This document shows positions 8,202-17,726 of a stretch of DNA of 64,000 nucleotides, one piece after another. The stretch lies in assembly GCA_019637685.1 (NCBI GenBank), contig JAHBVF010000006.1, positions 1-64,000 on the forward strand, given 5' to 3'. Each line of letters begins with the position of its first letter. Position 1 is the stretch's first letter. A program made the translations under genes and the position numbers. The notes under the pieces are model-generated. The model searched no databases. It saw only the letters and a program-made list of their open reading frames with translations, and was not told the origin of the DNA. This DNA comes from Caldilineaceae bacterium. Its GTDB lineage: Bacteria > Chloroflexota > Anaerolineae > Caldilineales > Caldilineaceae.

Positions 8202-11200
8202 ATGCTGCGTATAAAACGTATCGTCATCCAGGGCTTCAAGACCTTTGCCCGCAAAACTGAATTTGTCTTTGACCCCGGCGTGACTGCCGTCGTCGGACCC
8301 AACGGCAGCGGCAAGAGCAACGTGGCCGACGCGGTGCGCTGGTGTCTGGGCGAGCAGAGTTTTGGCCTGCTGCGCTCCAAAAAGACCGCGGATGTCATCT
8401 TTGCGGGCAGCGACAAACGGGCGCGCATGGGCATGGCCCAGGTCAGCCTGACGTTGGACAACAGCGACAACGAACTGGCGATTGACTTTGCCGAAGTGGA
8501 GATCAGCCGCCGGGCCTACCGGGACGGGGAGAACGAGTACATCCTCAACGGCCAGCAGGTGCGGCTGATGGATATCACCCAACTCCTCGCGCCCAGCGGC
8601 CTGGGCAAACGGGCCTACGCGGTCATCGGCCAGGGACTGATCGATCAGGTGCTCAGCCTGAAGCCGGAAGAGCGCCGGGGACTCTTTGAGGAGGCCGCGG
8701 GCATCACCGGCCACCAGGCCAAACGCACCACAGCCCTGCGCCGCCTGGACGCTACCCAGGAAAATCTGGGCCGGGTGCAGGACATTCTGGCCGAGCTGTC
8801 CCCCCGCCTGGGCTATCTGAAACGCCAGGCCGAGCGGGCCAGAGAGCGGGCACAGGTGGACGCCGACCTGCAAGGGCTGCTCCATCAGTGGTACGGCTAC
8901 CGCTGGCATACCAGCCTGGAAGAGATGGCCGCGGCCCGCGGCCAGAGCGAAGCCGCGGGCCGCGTGACCAGCGCCCGGCGCAAACGGCTGGAAGAGGTGA
9001 GTGTGCAGATCGAAGCCCTGCGCCGCGCCCAGACCAGCCTGCGCGAGAGCCTGCAACGCCAGCAGAAAGCCAACGACGAACACCGCCGCCAGGCCGAAGA
9101 GCTTCAGCGGGACCTGGCCGTCTCCACAGAACGACGCAGCCAACTTCTGGCCCGCCGCGACGAACTGGCCCGGGAGTTGACCGAATTGGAGAAAGAGGCC
9201 GACCAGACCGCCCAGCGGGTGGAAGCCCTGCGGGGCGAAGTCGAGGCGGCCCAACTGGCCCACACCAATCGCCAAAGCGAAGTGGATCGGATGCAGGACC
9301 ATTTGCGTCTGCGCCAGCAGGAACGCTCCGGGCTGATGGATCGGCTGGATTCCCTGCGCGCCGAGCAGCGCAAACTGGGCGAACGCCTGGCCGACCGACG
9401 CAGCCGTCTGGCCCAGATCGAAGAGGCCCGCGGCCGTTTGCAAGCCGACGCAACTGCCCAGCAGACCGCGCAGCAGGACGCGGACGCAGAGATTGAGGCG
9501 GCCACCGTTCTGCTGGCTGAAGCAGAGGCAGCGGCAAGCCACACCACCCAGCTTGCCCAGAGTTCCCAGTCCGCGGTGGCGGAAAGCGAAAATCGGATTG
9601 CAGCCCTGCGCGGCCAACTGGCCCAGGCCGAGCAGCGCCACCGGGAAGCCGAACGGGCCGCGGATCGCTTGCAGACCCGCTTCGATCTGCTGGAACGGCT
9701 GCGCAACGAAGGCGCCGGCTATGCGAATGGCGTGCGTGCGGTATTGCAGGCCGCGGGCAAAGGGCAGTTGACCGGCGTCATCGGCACAGTGGCCTCCCAG
9801 CTATCTGTGCCCGCCCATCTGGACAAAGCCATCGAAACCGCGTTGGGCGGCGCCTTTCAAAATGTGATCACCGCGGGCTGGGACAACACCCAGGCCGCCA
9901 TCGACTTTCTCAAAGGCTCTGGCCAGGGGCGGGCTACTTTTCTGCCTCTGGACCGGCTGAACGTTCTGCCCGCCATCGACCCACCCAACGAACCGGGGAT
10001 TTTGGGCAATGCCGCGGCACTGGTCGAGTACGCGCCCGCAATTGCCCAGGCCGCGCAGCAGCTACTCAACCGGGTCTGGGTGGCCGAGGACCTGCCTGCT
10101 GCCCGGCGTGCCCTGGACCGACAGCGGGGATCGACGCCGACGGTCGTCACACTAGGCGGTGAGATTGTGCGGCCCGGCGGCGCGGTCACCGGCGGCAGCG
10201 ACGGTCGCCGCCAGGACGATTCTGTGCTGGCCCGAGAGCGGGAATTTCGGGAACTGCCCCCCCAGATTGCCGCCGCCCGCCAGACAGCCCAGGCCGAGCA
10301 AAACCAGGAACAGGCGCTGAGTCAGGCATTGGCCGGGGCGCAGGCTGCACTGACTACGAGCCGGACAGAGGCCGACGCGGCCCGCCAGACCGCATCCCAG
10401 AGCCAGCAGGCCGTGGAACGCGCCCGTCTGCAACAGAGCCAGGCCCAGGAGCGGGCAGCCTGGCAGCAGAAGCGCAGCAGTCAGTTGGCAGCCGAAGCCA
10501 CCCGCCTGGACGAACAGGAATCTGCTTTGCAGCAGGAGGTAGCCGATTTCACCGGGCGGGAAGAGAGTTTGGCTGCCGAGCTTGCGGCCGCGGACGAAGC
10601 CGCCGCAAGCGCAAATTTGGACGGTCTGCTCCGTCAACTGGCCGATCTGCGGGCCGCGGCCGCGGAGAGCCAGGGCCATCTGCGCAACCAGCAGGCCAGC
10701 CTGGACGCGGCCCGACGGGCCGGGGAGGCAATGAAAAGCCAGATCGATTCCCGCACCCACCGGCTGGAGACATTGACCGCTGAAATCGGACAGTTGCAGA
10801 CAGAGACAGCCTCGCGGGAGGAGATGGAAATCCGTCTCGCCCAGCAGATGAGCGGCTTGCAGGCGGAGATCGAGCCGGCCCAGGCTGAGCTGGCCCAGGT
10901 CCAAACCCAGCAGATTCGGGCGGAAAGCGAAGAGCGGCGTTTGCAGCAGCTTCTGCGCCAGGACGAGACCCAATATAACGCGGCCCAACTGAAGCTGCAA
11001 CGGGCTGACGATCGGTTGGACATTCTGCGCCAGGAGATTCGTCAGGATTTTGGCCTGGCCGAGATGGAGCAGAGCGAGGATGTGGCCTATCAGCCGCCCC
11101 TGCCCTTCGATACGATTGTGGCCCAATTGCCAGTGGTGACGGAACTGCCGCCGGGGATGGAGGAGGAGGTGCGGGAGACCCGTGCCCGTCTGCGCCGTCT

Positions 11201-11867
11201 GAGCAATGTCAATCCGGACGCGCCCAAAGAGTATGAGGAGGCTGCGGGTCGTCACGATTTTCTGCTGAACCAGTCGCAGGATTTGGAGAAGGCTGCCTTT
11301 GATTTGCGCCGGATCATCCGGGAACTGGACAAGCGAATGGAGGCGGAACTGCGCCGCACCTTTGATGCGGTCTCCCACGAATTTGTCCATTTTTTCCAGT
11401 TGCTCTTCCGGGGCGGCACTGCCCAGATATCCCTGACCGACCCGGAGGATATTATCAATACCGGCGTGGAGATTGTGGCCCGCCCACCGGGTAAGCGCCC
11501 CCAAAGTCTGGACCTGCTGTCCGGTGGCGAACGTTCTCTGACTGCCTGTGCGCTGATCTTTGCGATCCTGCGGGTCAGCCCCACCCCCTTCTGCATTCTG
11601 GATGAGGTGGACGCGGCCCTGGACGAGGCGAATGTGGACCGTTTCCGGGAAGTGGTGGAGGAGCTGGGTGTCAACACCCAATTTATTCTTATCACCCACA
11701 ACCGACGCACGCTGGAAGCCAGCAACACCATCTACGGCATTACAATGGGCGACGACGGCGTGAGTCGGGTGATCAGTCTGCGCCTGGAAGGGGACGAAAT
11801 GGTGGAGGTGGAGAAAGGCGAGGCAGTGGAGGCCGTTGAAGAAGAACAGGAATCGGTGACGATGTAA
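8202..11867 (+). CDS. smc: Chromosome segregation protein SMC
   Basis: A 1221-residue SMC ATPase, close to the normal family length. The N-terminal head has Walker A GPNGSGKS at residues 32-39 and the Q-loop region. Two very Gln/Glu/Ala/Arg-rich coiled coils flank a hinge domain at about residues 520-680 ([10 protein letters not shown] onward). The C-terminal head carries the ABC signature LLSGGERSL near residue 1103 and Walker [14 protein letters not shown] near 1128. SMC dimers, with ScpA and ScpB, organise and separate chromosomes. The last ~20 residues are an acidic tail. scpA and scpB are not in this window. No clear Shine-Dalgarno precedes the ATG, but the N-terminus matches the family exactly. 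Confidence 0.97.
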   Translation: MLRIKRIVIQGFKTFARKTEFVFDPGVTAVVGPNGSGKSNVADAVRWCLGEQSFGLLRSKKTADVIFAGSDKRARMGMAQVSLTLDNSDNELAIDFAEVEISRRAYRDGENEYILNGQQVRLMDITQLLAPSGLGKRAYAVIGQGLIDQVLSLKPEERRGLFEEAAGITGHQAKRTTALRRLDATQENLGRVQDILAELSPRLGYLKRQAERARERAQVDADLQGLLHQWYGYRWHTSLEEMAAARGQSEAAGRVTSARRKRLEEVSVQIEALRRAQTSLRESLQRQQKANDEHRRQAEELQRDLAVSTERRSQLLARRDELARELTELEKEADQTAQRVEALRGEVEAAQLAHTNRQSEVDRMQDHLRLRQQERSGLMDRLDSLRAEQRKLGERLADRRSRLAQIEEARGRLQADATAQQTAQQDADAEIEAATVLLAEAEAAASHTTQLAQSSQSAVAESENRIAALRGQLAQAEQRHREAERAADRLQTRFDLLERLRNEGAGYANGVRAVLQAAGKGQLTGVIGTVASQLSVPAHLDKAIETALGGAFQNVITAGWDNTQAAIDFLKGSGQGRATFLPLDRLNVLPAIDPPNEPGILGNAAALVEYAPAIAQAAQQLLNRVWVAEDLPAARRALDRQRGSTPTVVTLGGEIVRPGGAVTGGSDGRRQDDSVLAREREFRELPPQIAAARQTAQAEQNQEQALSQALAGAQAALTTSRTEADAARQTASQSQQAVERARLQQSQAQERAAWQQKRSSQLAAEATRLDEQESALQQEVADFTGREESLAAELAAADEAAASANLDGLLRQLADLRAAAAESQGHLRNQQASLDAARRAGEAMKSQIDSRTHRLETLTAEIGQLQTETASREEMEIRLAQQMSGLQAEIEPAQAELAQVQTQQIRAESEERRLQQLLRQDETQYNAAQLKLQRADDRLDILRQEIRQDFGLAEMEQSEDVAYQPPLPFDTIVAQLPVVTELPPGMEEEVRETRARLRRLSNVNPDAPKEYEEAAGRHDFLLNQSQDLEKAAFDLRRIIRELDKRMEAELRRTFDAVSHEFVHFFQLLFRGGTAQISLTDPEDIINTGVEIVARPPGKRPQSLDLLSGGERSLTACALIFAILRVSPTPFCILDEVDAALDEANVDRFREVVEELGVNTQFILITHNRRTLEASNTIYGITMGDDGVSRVISLRLEGDEMVEVEKGEAVEAVEEEQESVTM

Positions 11868-11924
11868 CGCCGGGCGATTCCTGTCGTGCAAAAACGCAAT
11901 CCGTCCACAAACACCGATCTGTTA

Positions 11925-11952
11925 TTGATTTTCAGCCATCTGAACGTATAAT
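11925..11952 (+). promoter_or_regulatory. Promoter of the lipoprotein gene
   Basis: TTGATT at 11925-11930, a 16-base spacer and a consensus TATAAT at 11947-11952. It leaves a 5' leader of about 160 bases before the ATG at 12119; I see no known riboswitch in it. Confidence 0.65.
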
Positions 11953-12118
11953 ATATGTTGTACTATTGTTTAGGCATTACGCAGTTGACCGTTTGCGTAG
12001 CCGAGTCTGCAAGGCAAATGGAAAGCTCAACTGCATCCTGTCTGTTGTGTTCTATCTTCAGAGCAATGCCTGTTACCTCGTCACTGCCACCGGTCAGCAC
12101 TATCCGAAAGGAATTCCC

Positions 12119-13273
12119 ATGACAGTCAAACGAACTCTCACTCTGTTGCTCTTCGTGCTGCTTGCGCTGGGTCTTGCCGCGTGTGGCGAGGACAAACCCA
12201 CAGCCACGCCTGAACCGGCAGCGGCGACAGACACACCTGTCCCGCCAACAGATACACCGGTCCCCCCCACCAATACACCTGCGCCCGCGGCCGTGGCCGC
12301 CATTGATACACCCACACCCGCGGCTGGTGAGGCCAGCAGTTTTGCCGCGCCCAACGATATATTGAAATCCTATCGAACCAAAGGGCAGTTTTTGATCACC
12401 ACGACCTTCCAGGATGGCACCTCAACCAGCCAGGATATGCAGTTGGAGGGCGCATTCGTTCGCACAGACAACGCTTACGGCTCTGACGAATCTTTCCAGA
12501 TGACCGTCAATGAGAGCGGTAATGTGGAACAGGTGTCGATCTATAAGATCGGCGAGTGGGTTTCGGCCAATTCCCAGGGCGAGTGGATTACAGTGGGTCG
12601 GGACAATGCGGGCCTCTTCACCGCGATGTCGGATATTTTCACCTCCTTTGTCGATGGCTTTGTGCTGGAAAGCTCGGAAGCTGACAATCTGGGCGATGAG
12701 ACAGTTGACGGTGTCACAGCAACCCACTATCAGATTCAGGACACGACGATCTTCACACGCATGGCGGAGATGGCCCCGGACGCGGAAGAGGTGATCGACA
12801 AGGCCGAGATGAATGTGTGGGTTGCCAAAGAGGGCGGCTACGTTGTCAAGTATACTGTTCTGGCAGAGGTGAGCAATGTGATGGAGACCAATGCCGCTGG
12901 GGAGGAAGTTGCTACCACCCAAAGCGTGAATTGGTCCTATCAGATCTATGACGCCAACGCGGACATCACCATTGCCCTGCCCGCGGATGCACCGGAGCCG
13001 GGCGTTGTCAGCGTGCCCGGTTTTGCCGAGGGCGAGTTCCCTGTGCCCGAAGGTGGCAAGTTGGCCGCCAATATGATTGGGATGCCCGAAGTGACCAGTG
13101 ATTTGACCCAGGAGGAGTTGGTCAAGTTCTATTCCGACGCGTTGACTGCACTGGGCTGGACTTTCAGCGGCGATTTCGGATTCTATGAAGTGACGAAGGG
13201 CGACGTGAGTTTTTCGCTCTTTATCGACACCGCGGACAATGGCAAGGGCCGGGCGCAGGTCTTCGCTGAATAG
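12119..13273 (+). CDS. Secreted lipoprotein with Thr/Pro linker
   Basis: A 384-residue protein starting at the ATG preceded by AAAGGA. The signal peptide ends in the lipobox LAAC, so the mature protein should be lipid-anchored outside the membrane. A low-complexity linker rich in TDTPVPPT-type units spans about residues 25-65. The folded part that follows looks like an all-beta/alpha lipoprotein similar in character to the LppX/LprG or LolA-like group, but I cannot fix the family. A smaller C-terminal domain (residues ~300-384) has the TQEELVKFYSDAL pattern of small secreted domains that bind or sense ligands. It stands alone, with its own promoter and a strong terminator. Confidence 0.8.
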   Translation: MTVKRTLTLLLFVLLALGLAACGEDKPTATPEPAAATDTPVPPTDTPVPPTNTPAPAAVAAIDTPTPAAGEASSFAAPNDILKSYRTKGQFLITTTFQDGTSTSQDMQLEGAFVRTDNAYGSDESFQMTVNESGNVEQVSIYKIGEWVSANSQGEWITVGRDNAGLFTAMSDIFTSFVDGFVLESSEADNLGDETVDGVTATHYQIQDTTIFTRMAEMAPDAEEVIDKAEMNVWVAKEGGYVVKYTVLAEVSNVMETNAAGEEVATTQSVNWSYQIYDANADITIALPADAPEPGVVSVPGFAEGEFPVPEGGKLAANMIGMPEVTSDLTQEELVKFYSDALTALGWTFSGDFGFYEVTKGDVSFSLFIDTADNGKGRAQVFAE

Positions 13274-13330
13274 TAGGCAATAATCAGCGATTTAGAATTC
13301 ACAGAACGCTGATCACCGATAGCCGACAAA

Positions 13331-13370
13331 GAAAGGGGAGGAACCGAAATATTTCGGTTCCTCCCCTTTC
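13331..13370. terminator. Intrinsic terminator, perfect 40-bp palindrome
   Basis: Bases 13331-13370 are an exact palindrome (arms GAAAGGGGAGGAACCGAAAT and its complement), followed by T-rich sequence on the plus strand. It lies 58 bases after the lipoprotein stop. Confidence 0.85.
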
Positions 13371-13390
13371 TTTGTGTACGTCTTCTTGCC

Positions 13391-13495
13391 ACCCACCCTG
13401 GCAAAGCCAGAGCCAAAGAGGATTGTATACACGGATGGAAAGGGACACGGATTTTTCTGATCTGTGTTCCTTTCCATCCGTCTATACAAAAATTC
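13391..13495. repeat. Palindromic repeat element, copy 2
   Basis: The same left flank as the copy at 8041 precedes arms 13423-13448 and 13464-13489. Compared with copy 1, two base pairs in the stem have changed on both strands (G-C to A-U and A-U to G-C), one became G-U, and one is a plain mismatch near the base. Confidence 0.75.
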
Positions 13496-13537
13496 CTCGT
13501 CTCTTGCACAGAAAGCAAAGATTTCACTGGCAAGCGT

Positions 13538-14287
13538 CTAATGCCCCAGCACTTCCACACTTTTCTCCCGGTCGTGGTGGGTGAGCCGGGCCTGGCCGAA
13601 CTGGGCAAGCAATCCCCGCGCCCGATCCCGACGGCTCTGCAATTCGGCTTTGTTCACCTTCCAGTCCCCTTTGATCTGGGAAATGACCAGCAGGGAGTCG
13701 CCCCAAATATCAAGCCGGGCTGTACGAGGATCCGCGCCGCTCTCTCTCAGGCGCTTGACAATCGCTTCCAACGCGGCGATAAGCGTGTCGTATTCGGCCT
13801 CGTTGTTGGTCACCCGATCCCCAAATTTCAGCCGCACCAATTGGCGGGGAAAGCCCGGCCATTCCAGCGCGTAACTGCCATAGCCCAATCCCGGATTGCC
13901 TTTGCTTCCCCCATCAAAGATCACCCGGATGGGCTGCTCTGGGGCCTGGCCAGGCAGGGGCGTCATGACAGAGGGCGCGTCGTTGCCGGACTCGGTGGGC
14001 GAACCGACCACCACATGCCCGCTCACCGCGGATTTGTAGGGAGTGGCAGGCGCTTCGTCCCGCTGTGCGGCCGCGGATTGGGCGGGTGGAGTTGTCGGAT
14101 GGAGTAGTTGGCGCAGGCCATCGGCTGTAATGGCGGGCGCAATTGCCAACGGGCGCTGATCGGTCAGGGCTGCTTCGTTTTCCAGCAGGCCATTGATACG
14201 CAACTGGCGTGTCAAACGTCTGCGTTCCGCGGGAGAAAGCTGGCGGATTTCTTCAATGAGGGCGTCGATCCGGCGTGTGCGTGTCAT
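13538..14287 (-). CDS. RNase H-like protein (ribonuclease HI family)
   Basis: A 249-residue protein starting at ATG 14287, five bases after the stop of the upstream MBL-fold gene, so the two form an operon. The first ~100 residues are a helical region and a low-complexity linker. The RNase H fold begins at IRVIFDGGSKGNPG (first catalytic Asp), followed by TNNEAEYDTL (catalytic Glu) and WGDSLLVISQ (second Asp). The C-terminus ends HDREKSVEVLGH, where most relatives have a ReqN..AD.L motif supplying the fourth acidic residue; that Asp is missing here. It could cleave RNA in RNA-DNA hybrids with reduced or altered activity, or may be only a binding protein. Confidence 0.85.
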   Translation of the reverse strand: MTRTRRIDALIEEIRQLSPAERRRLTRQLRINGLLENEAALTDQRPLAIAPAITADGLRQLLHPTTPPAQSAAAQRDEAPATPYKSAVSGHVVVGSPTESGNDAPSVMTPLPGQAPEQPIRVIFDGGSKGNPGLGYGSYALEWPGFPRQLVRLKFGDRVTNNEAEYDTLIAALEAIVKRLRESGADPRTARLDIWGDSLLVISQIKGDWKVNKAELQSRRDRARGLLAQFGQARLTHHDREKSVEVLGH

Positions 14288-14292
14288 GGGCG

Positions 14293-15156
14293 TCAGGCAG
14301 CCTGGCGCTCTTTGCGCCGCCGGGCACGGGCCTTTTCCCACAAGAAAAGCAGATTGGCCTGATGGAAGTTCTGCACAAGCCCGCCCAGAGGAATACGGCT
14401 GCGGCCAAAACCTTCCACGTCGTGCTGGAGCAGGTCGTGTTTGGTGGCCCCGTTGTCCATCAGATTCTCCACCAGCGACTCAATGTGGTTGAGATAGGAG
14501 ATGCTTTCATCGATACTGCTGGTCACTTCCCCCCGCAGCAAAATATCGCCGTGGCCCTGGACAATCGATTCCAGATTGTAGTCGTGGAGCATATGCAATG
14601 ATTGGCGATACTGATCCATATTGGAGAAGGGCGTGGCAATCAGCGGAACCGGCATAATCAGATCGCTGGCAAAGAGCACCTTTTCTTCCCGCACGTGGAC
14701 AACGCACACCTCTGGGCTGGGGCCAGGCGCGTGCATAATGTGAATGGTCTTGTCGCCCAGGCGGATGAGCGCGCCTTCGCTGAAGACAAACTTGGGCAGG
14801 CGAATGTCCACCTTGAAAAGTTCTGGCGTATGCTCCCTTGCCTCTTCCAGCGATTTGCGCCCATAGCGCTGGAGCATATCCCGGGTCTTTTCGTGGGCAA
14901 TCAGTTCGGCATCGGGAAAGAGGCACGAGCCATAGACGTGATCCGCGTGGCTGATGGTATTGATCACATATTTGATGCCAGCCGGGCAGACCCGTTTGGC
15001 AAATTCAATAATCTGGTTGGTCTCCGAGGGGAAGGGAAGGGTGTCGATCAGAATCCCCCCTTCCGACGTCACAACCAGACCGGCGTTGACCTCGGCATAG
15101 AGACCGCTGGTAAAGACCCACGTATCATCAGCAACCCGTGTACGAATAATGGCCAC
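14293..15156 (-). CDS. Metallo-beta-lactamase-fold protein with altered metal ligands
   Basis: Start chosen at GTG 15156, which has AAAGGAA nine bases upstream; an in-frame ATG at 15198 falls at the predicted transcription start and is less likely. The protein is 287 residues. The fold is recognised from [25 protein letters not shown], the Asp of VLFASDLI and the late VQGHGD. The classic HxHxDH motif reads ISHADH, so its first His is Ile. The usual PGH is PGP. At least one metal site is therefore probably weakened. It may be a hydrolase with one metal or a non-classical binding protein. It is the first gene of an operon with the RNase H-like gene. Confidence 0.8.
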   Translation of the reverse strand: MAIIRTRVADDTWVFTSGLYAEVNAGLVVTSEGGILIDTLPFPSETNQIIEFAKRVCPAGIKYVINTISHADHVYGSCLFPDAELIAHEKTRDMLQRYGRKSLEEAREHTPELFKVDIRLPKFVFSEGALIRLGDKTIHIMHAPGPSPEVCVVHVREEKVLFASDLIMPVPLIATPFSNMDQYRQSLHMLHDYNLESIVQGHGDILLRGEVTSSIDESISYLNHIESLVENLMDNGATKHDLLQHDVEGFGRSRIPLGGLVQNFHQANLLFLWEKARARRRKERQAA

Positions 15157-15206
15157 GGTTCGGTTTCCTTTCTGCTCGGCAGAGTGGCAGAGAATCACTC
15201 TTTGCC

Positions 15207-15233
15207 ACTATACTCTTTGTCACCCAGAGTCAA
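15207..15233 (-). promoter_or_regulatory. Promoter of the MBL/RNase H operon
   Basis: On the minus strand TTGACT (15233-15228), a 15-base spacer and TATAGT (15212-15207). Transcription would start near 15200, leaving a ~45-base leader before GTG 15156. Confidence 0.5.
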
Positions 15234-15368
15234 GATACAGAGTAAAAATAGCATAAACAATGAAGTCGATACAGACCGGCTAGTCTAACACAGAACCTTG
15301 GCCTTCGTCAAGGGAATTAATTGAAAATTCAGGTTGACTTTTGGGGACACCTGTCAGCCCCACCAATT

Positions 15369-15407
15369 GAAAAGCCATCCGGGAAGAATTCTCCCGGATG
15401 GCTTTTC
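15369..15407 (-). terminator. Terminator after the 6S RNA candidate
   Basis: A 16-bp stem with the arm GAAAAGCCATCCGGGA and a short loop, with T-rich 3' arm on the minus strand. It begins four bases after the closing helix of the 6S RNA candidate. Confidence 0.75.
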
Positions 15408-15410
15408 GAG

Positions 15411-15593
15411 ACCCCGCGATGCCGTGTATACCAGTGGGTGCGAACCTGCTTAAGCAGGTGGGTGCCAGCTGAACGCTTCCGTCTTGCCCTGATCGAAACC
15501 GGGCTATCACATCCACGTTGCCTCGCAATGCTCCCAAGTTTCTAATGTTGGCTCGCCCCGTATGCTGGTTGATCACGCACACCGCAGGGTTCT
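15411..15593 (-). ncRNA. ssrS: 6S RNA candidate
   Basis: About 183 nt on the minus strand between aspS and the MBL operon, the same length as E. coli 6S RNA. The 5' end ACCCTGCGGTG pairs with the 3' end CATCGCGGGGT to form the closing helix. Next inward CCAG pairs with CTGG. The 3' half contains GGCACCCACC, a CCTGCTTAAGCAGG hairpin and CACGGCATC, resembling the 3' half of known 6S RNAs (compare GGCGGCAUC in E. coli). A promoter lies just upstream and a terminator just downstream, and there is no open reading frame. 6S RNA mimics an open promoter and sequesters sigma-70 RNA polymerase. A covariance search would decide. Confidence 0.72.
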
Positions 15594-15599
15594 GCAAGA

Positions 15600-15627
15600 A
15601 CTATAGCACACCAGTCAGAAGCTGCAA
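15600..15627 (-). promoter_or_regulatory. Promoter of the 6S RNA candidate
   Basis: Minus strand TTGCAG (15627-15622), a 16-base spacer and TATAGT (15605-15600), placing the start near 15593. Confidence 0.55.
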
Positions 15628-15705
15628 AATAGGGCAAAACCGGCAAATTGCAATCGCTTACAATCGATTGCAAGCGACGCGTTCCCCAGGGCTGCTTGCC
15701 ACTGG

Positions 15706-17511
15706 CTATTTCTTCTTGTCGCGCACGGCAATGTGCAATTCGCCCAACTGCTTTTCGCTCACCGAACTGGGCGCTTCCAGAAGCAAATCCGTGCCTGTGG
15801 CCGTCTTGGGAAAAGCCATCACATCCCGGATACTGGTGGCATCCGCATAGAGTGCGACCACCCGTTCGATGCCCAGGGCAATACCGCCGTGTGGGGGTGC
15901 GCCGTATTGGAAAGCTTCGAGCAGGTGTCCAAACATTTCGTCCACCTCGGCCTCATTCATCCCCAACCGCTTGAAAAGCCGCATCTGGTGATCACTGCGG
16001 TGGATACGGATGCTGCCGCCGCCGATCTCCCAGCCATTGAGAATAACGTCATAGGCTTTGGCTTTGACACTGCCCGGCTCGTCCTCCAGCCGGGGCCAGT
16101 CCTCATCCTTGGCAGTGGTGAAGGGGTGATGGGCCGCGCTCCAGCGCCCCTCCTCTTCGCTGTATTCCAGCAGGGGGAAGTCCACCACCCAGCAGAAGGC
16201 GAGCAGGTCTGAATCGATCAGTCCGGCCCGCCGACCGATCTCCAGACGCAGATTGGCCAGGCTGGGGTTGGTCACACCCGGCTTGTCCGCCACCAGCAGA
16301 ATCAGATCGCCCGCGCCCGCGCCACTGGCAGCGACAATGCCGTCGATTTCGTCCTGGCTGAGGAATTTGGTGATCTGGCTGCGCAGGGCATCGCCGGTGT
16401 AATGGCCGTCAGCATCCGGTTCGCCGGTCACGCCGATCCAGGCCAACCCCTTTGCGCCGTAGGGTTTGACCAATTCGGTCAATTCGTCGATCTCCCGTCG
16501 ACTCATCCCCGCGCCACCGGGATAGACGACACCCTTCACCAGACCACCAGCAGCCACCGCGTTTTTGAAGACCGCAAAACCACTCTCCGACAGCAGATCG
16601 CTCACATCGAAGAGCGTCTGACCGAAGCGGATGTCGGGCCGGTCGACGCCATACTTCGCCATTGCTTCGTCCCAGGTGATGACAGGGAAGGGCGTTTGCA
16701 AAATCCGCTTGCGGCTCACGGCCTGGGAAAGTTCGATGAGCATTGGCTCGATCAGGGCCAGAATATCGCTCTGATCCACAAAACTCATCTCCAGGTCCAA
16801 TTGGGTGAACTCCGGCTGGCGGTCGGCGCGCAGGTCTTCATCCCGAAAGCAGCGGGCAATCTGGAAATAGCGCTCCATCCCGGCCACCATCAGCAATTGC
16901 TTCATCTGCTGGGGGCTTTGGGGCAGAGCATAAAATTTGCCCGCGTGCATCCGACTGGGCACAACAAAATCCCGCGCCCCTTCTGGCGTGCTTTTGAGCA
17001 GAATCGGCGTCTCGATTTCCAGAAAATCCCGGTCGGAAAGATAGTTGCGGATAAAGCGTACAATATCGTGGCGCAGGATAAGATTTTGGGCCAGCTTCGG
17101 GCGGCGCAGGTCAAGATAACGATATTTCAGGCGCACGGCCTCGTCCACATCATCGCCCTGGCTGCCGCTGATGACAAAAGGCGGTGTGCGGGCTTCGCTC
17201 AGAATCACCACCTGATCGGCAATGACTTCGATGTTTCCCGTGGGCAGGTCGGGGTTCTCGAAACCGGCGGGGCGCTTCTGCACAGTGCCGTGGAATTGCA
17301 CAACAAACTCGCTGCGCAGGGTGGCTGCCACCGCGTGGGCCTCGGGCTGATTGTCCGAATTAATGGTGACTTGGGTAATGCCAAAGCGATCCCGCACATC
17401 CAAAAATATCAGACCGCCGTGATCCCGCCGTCGATTGATCCAGCCCGCCAGCGTCACCTCTTTACCCGCATCTTCTACCCGCAACACCCCACACGAATGG
17501 CTCTTCAGCAT
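15706..17511 (-). CDS. aspS: Aspartyl-tRNA synthetase
   Basis: A 601-residue bacterial-type class II synthetase. An N-terminal OB-fold anticodon domain ([20 protein letters not shown]) is followed by the catalytic core with motif 2 [20 protein letters not shown], the GAD insertion domain around residues 290-420, and motif 3 [10 protein letters not shown] with PKTATG nearby. It charges tRNA-Asp with aspartate. Residue 31 is His within RRRDHGG, as in non-discriminating AspRS enzymes, whereas E. coli has Leu at that place. That suggests it may also make Asp-tRNA-Asn for repair by the amidotransferase GatCAB, which is not visible here. Confidence 0.97.
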   Translation of the reverse strand: MLKSHSCGVLRVEDAGKEVTLAGWINRRRDHGGLIFLDVRDRFGITQVTINSDNQPEAHAVAATLRSEFVVQFHGTVQKRPAGFENPDLPTGNIEVIADQVVILSEARTPPFVISGSQGDDVDEAVRLKYRYLDLRRPKLAQNLILRHDIVRFIRNYLSDRDFLEIETPILLKSTPEGARDFVVPSRMHAGKFYALPQSPQQMKQLLMVAGMERYFQIARCFRDEDLRADRQPEFTQLDLEMSFVDQSDILALIEPMLIELSQAVSRKRILQTPFPVITWDEAMAKYGVDRPDIRFGQTLFDVSDLLSESGFAVFKNAVAAGGLVKGVVYPGGAGMSRREIDELTELVKPYGAKGLAWIGVTGEPDADGHYTGDALRSQITKFLSQDEIDGIVAASGAGAGDLILLVADKPGVTNPSLANLRLEIGRRAGLIDSDLLAFCWVVDFPLLEYSEEEGRWSAAHHPFTTAKDEDWPRLEDEPGSVKAKAYDVILNGWEIGGGSIRIHRSDHQMRLFKRLGMNEAEVDEMFGHLLEAFQYGAPPHGGIALGIERVVALYADATSIRDVMAFPKTATGTDLLLEAPSSVSEKQLGELHIAVRDKKK

Positions 17512-17568
17512 TTTCGACTCCGTACTCCGTTTGTTCCCGCCGGTTGGATTTTTGAAAATATCCCTTCA

Positions 17569-17597
17569 ATTATAGTTGCGCCCGGTGGCACACGCAA
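17569..17597 (-). promoter_or_regulatory. Promoter of aspS
   Basis: Minus strand TTGCGT (17597-17592), a 17-base spacer and consensus TATAAT (17574-17569), about 58 bases before the ATG. Confidence 0.65.
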
Positions 17598-17646
17598 TTT
17601 AGAGGGGAGCGGAAAGAGAAGAACCAGGACAATAGCAAACCAAAAT

Positions 17647-17726
17647 AACCACAAAGCCACAAAAACACGAAGGAAAAGCAAACAGACATTTCTTGCTGTT
17701 CTTTGTGACTTTGTGGCTTCGTGGTT
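17647..17726. repeat. Imperfect inverted repeat overlapping an SDR stop codon
   Basis: Arms AACCACAAAGCCAC (17647-17660) and GTGGCTTCGTGGTT (17713-17726) are inverted near-copies; the sequence between them carries more CTTTGTG units. The right arm overlaps the stop codon of the SDR gene (17725-17727). It may double as a terminator. Confidence 0.5.

Noticed and set aside
10152..11891. Minus-strand open frame (579 codons) opposite smc
   Set aside because: Shadow of the SMC coiled coil and C-terminal head.
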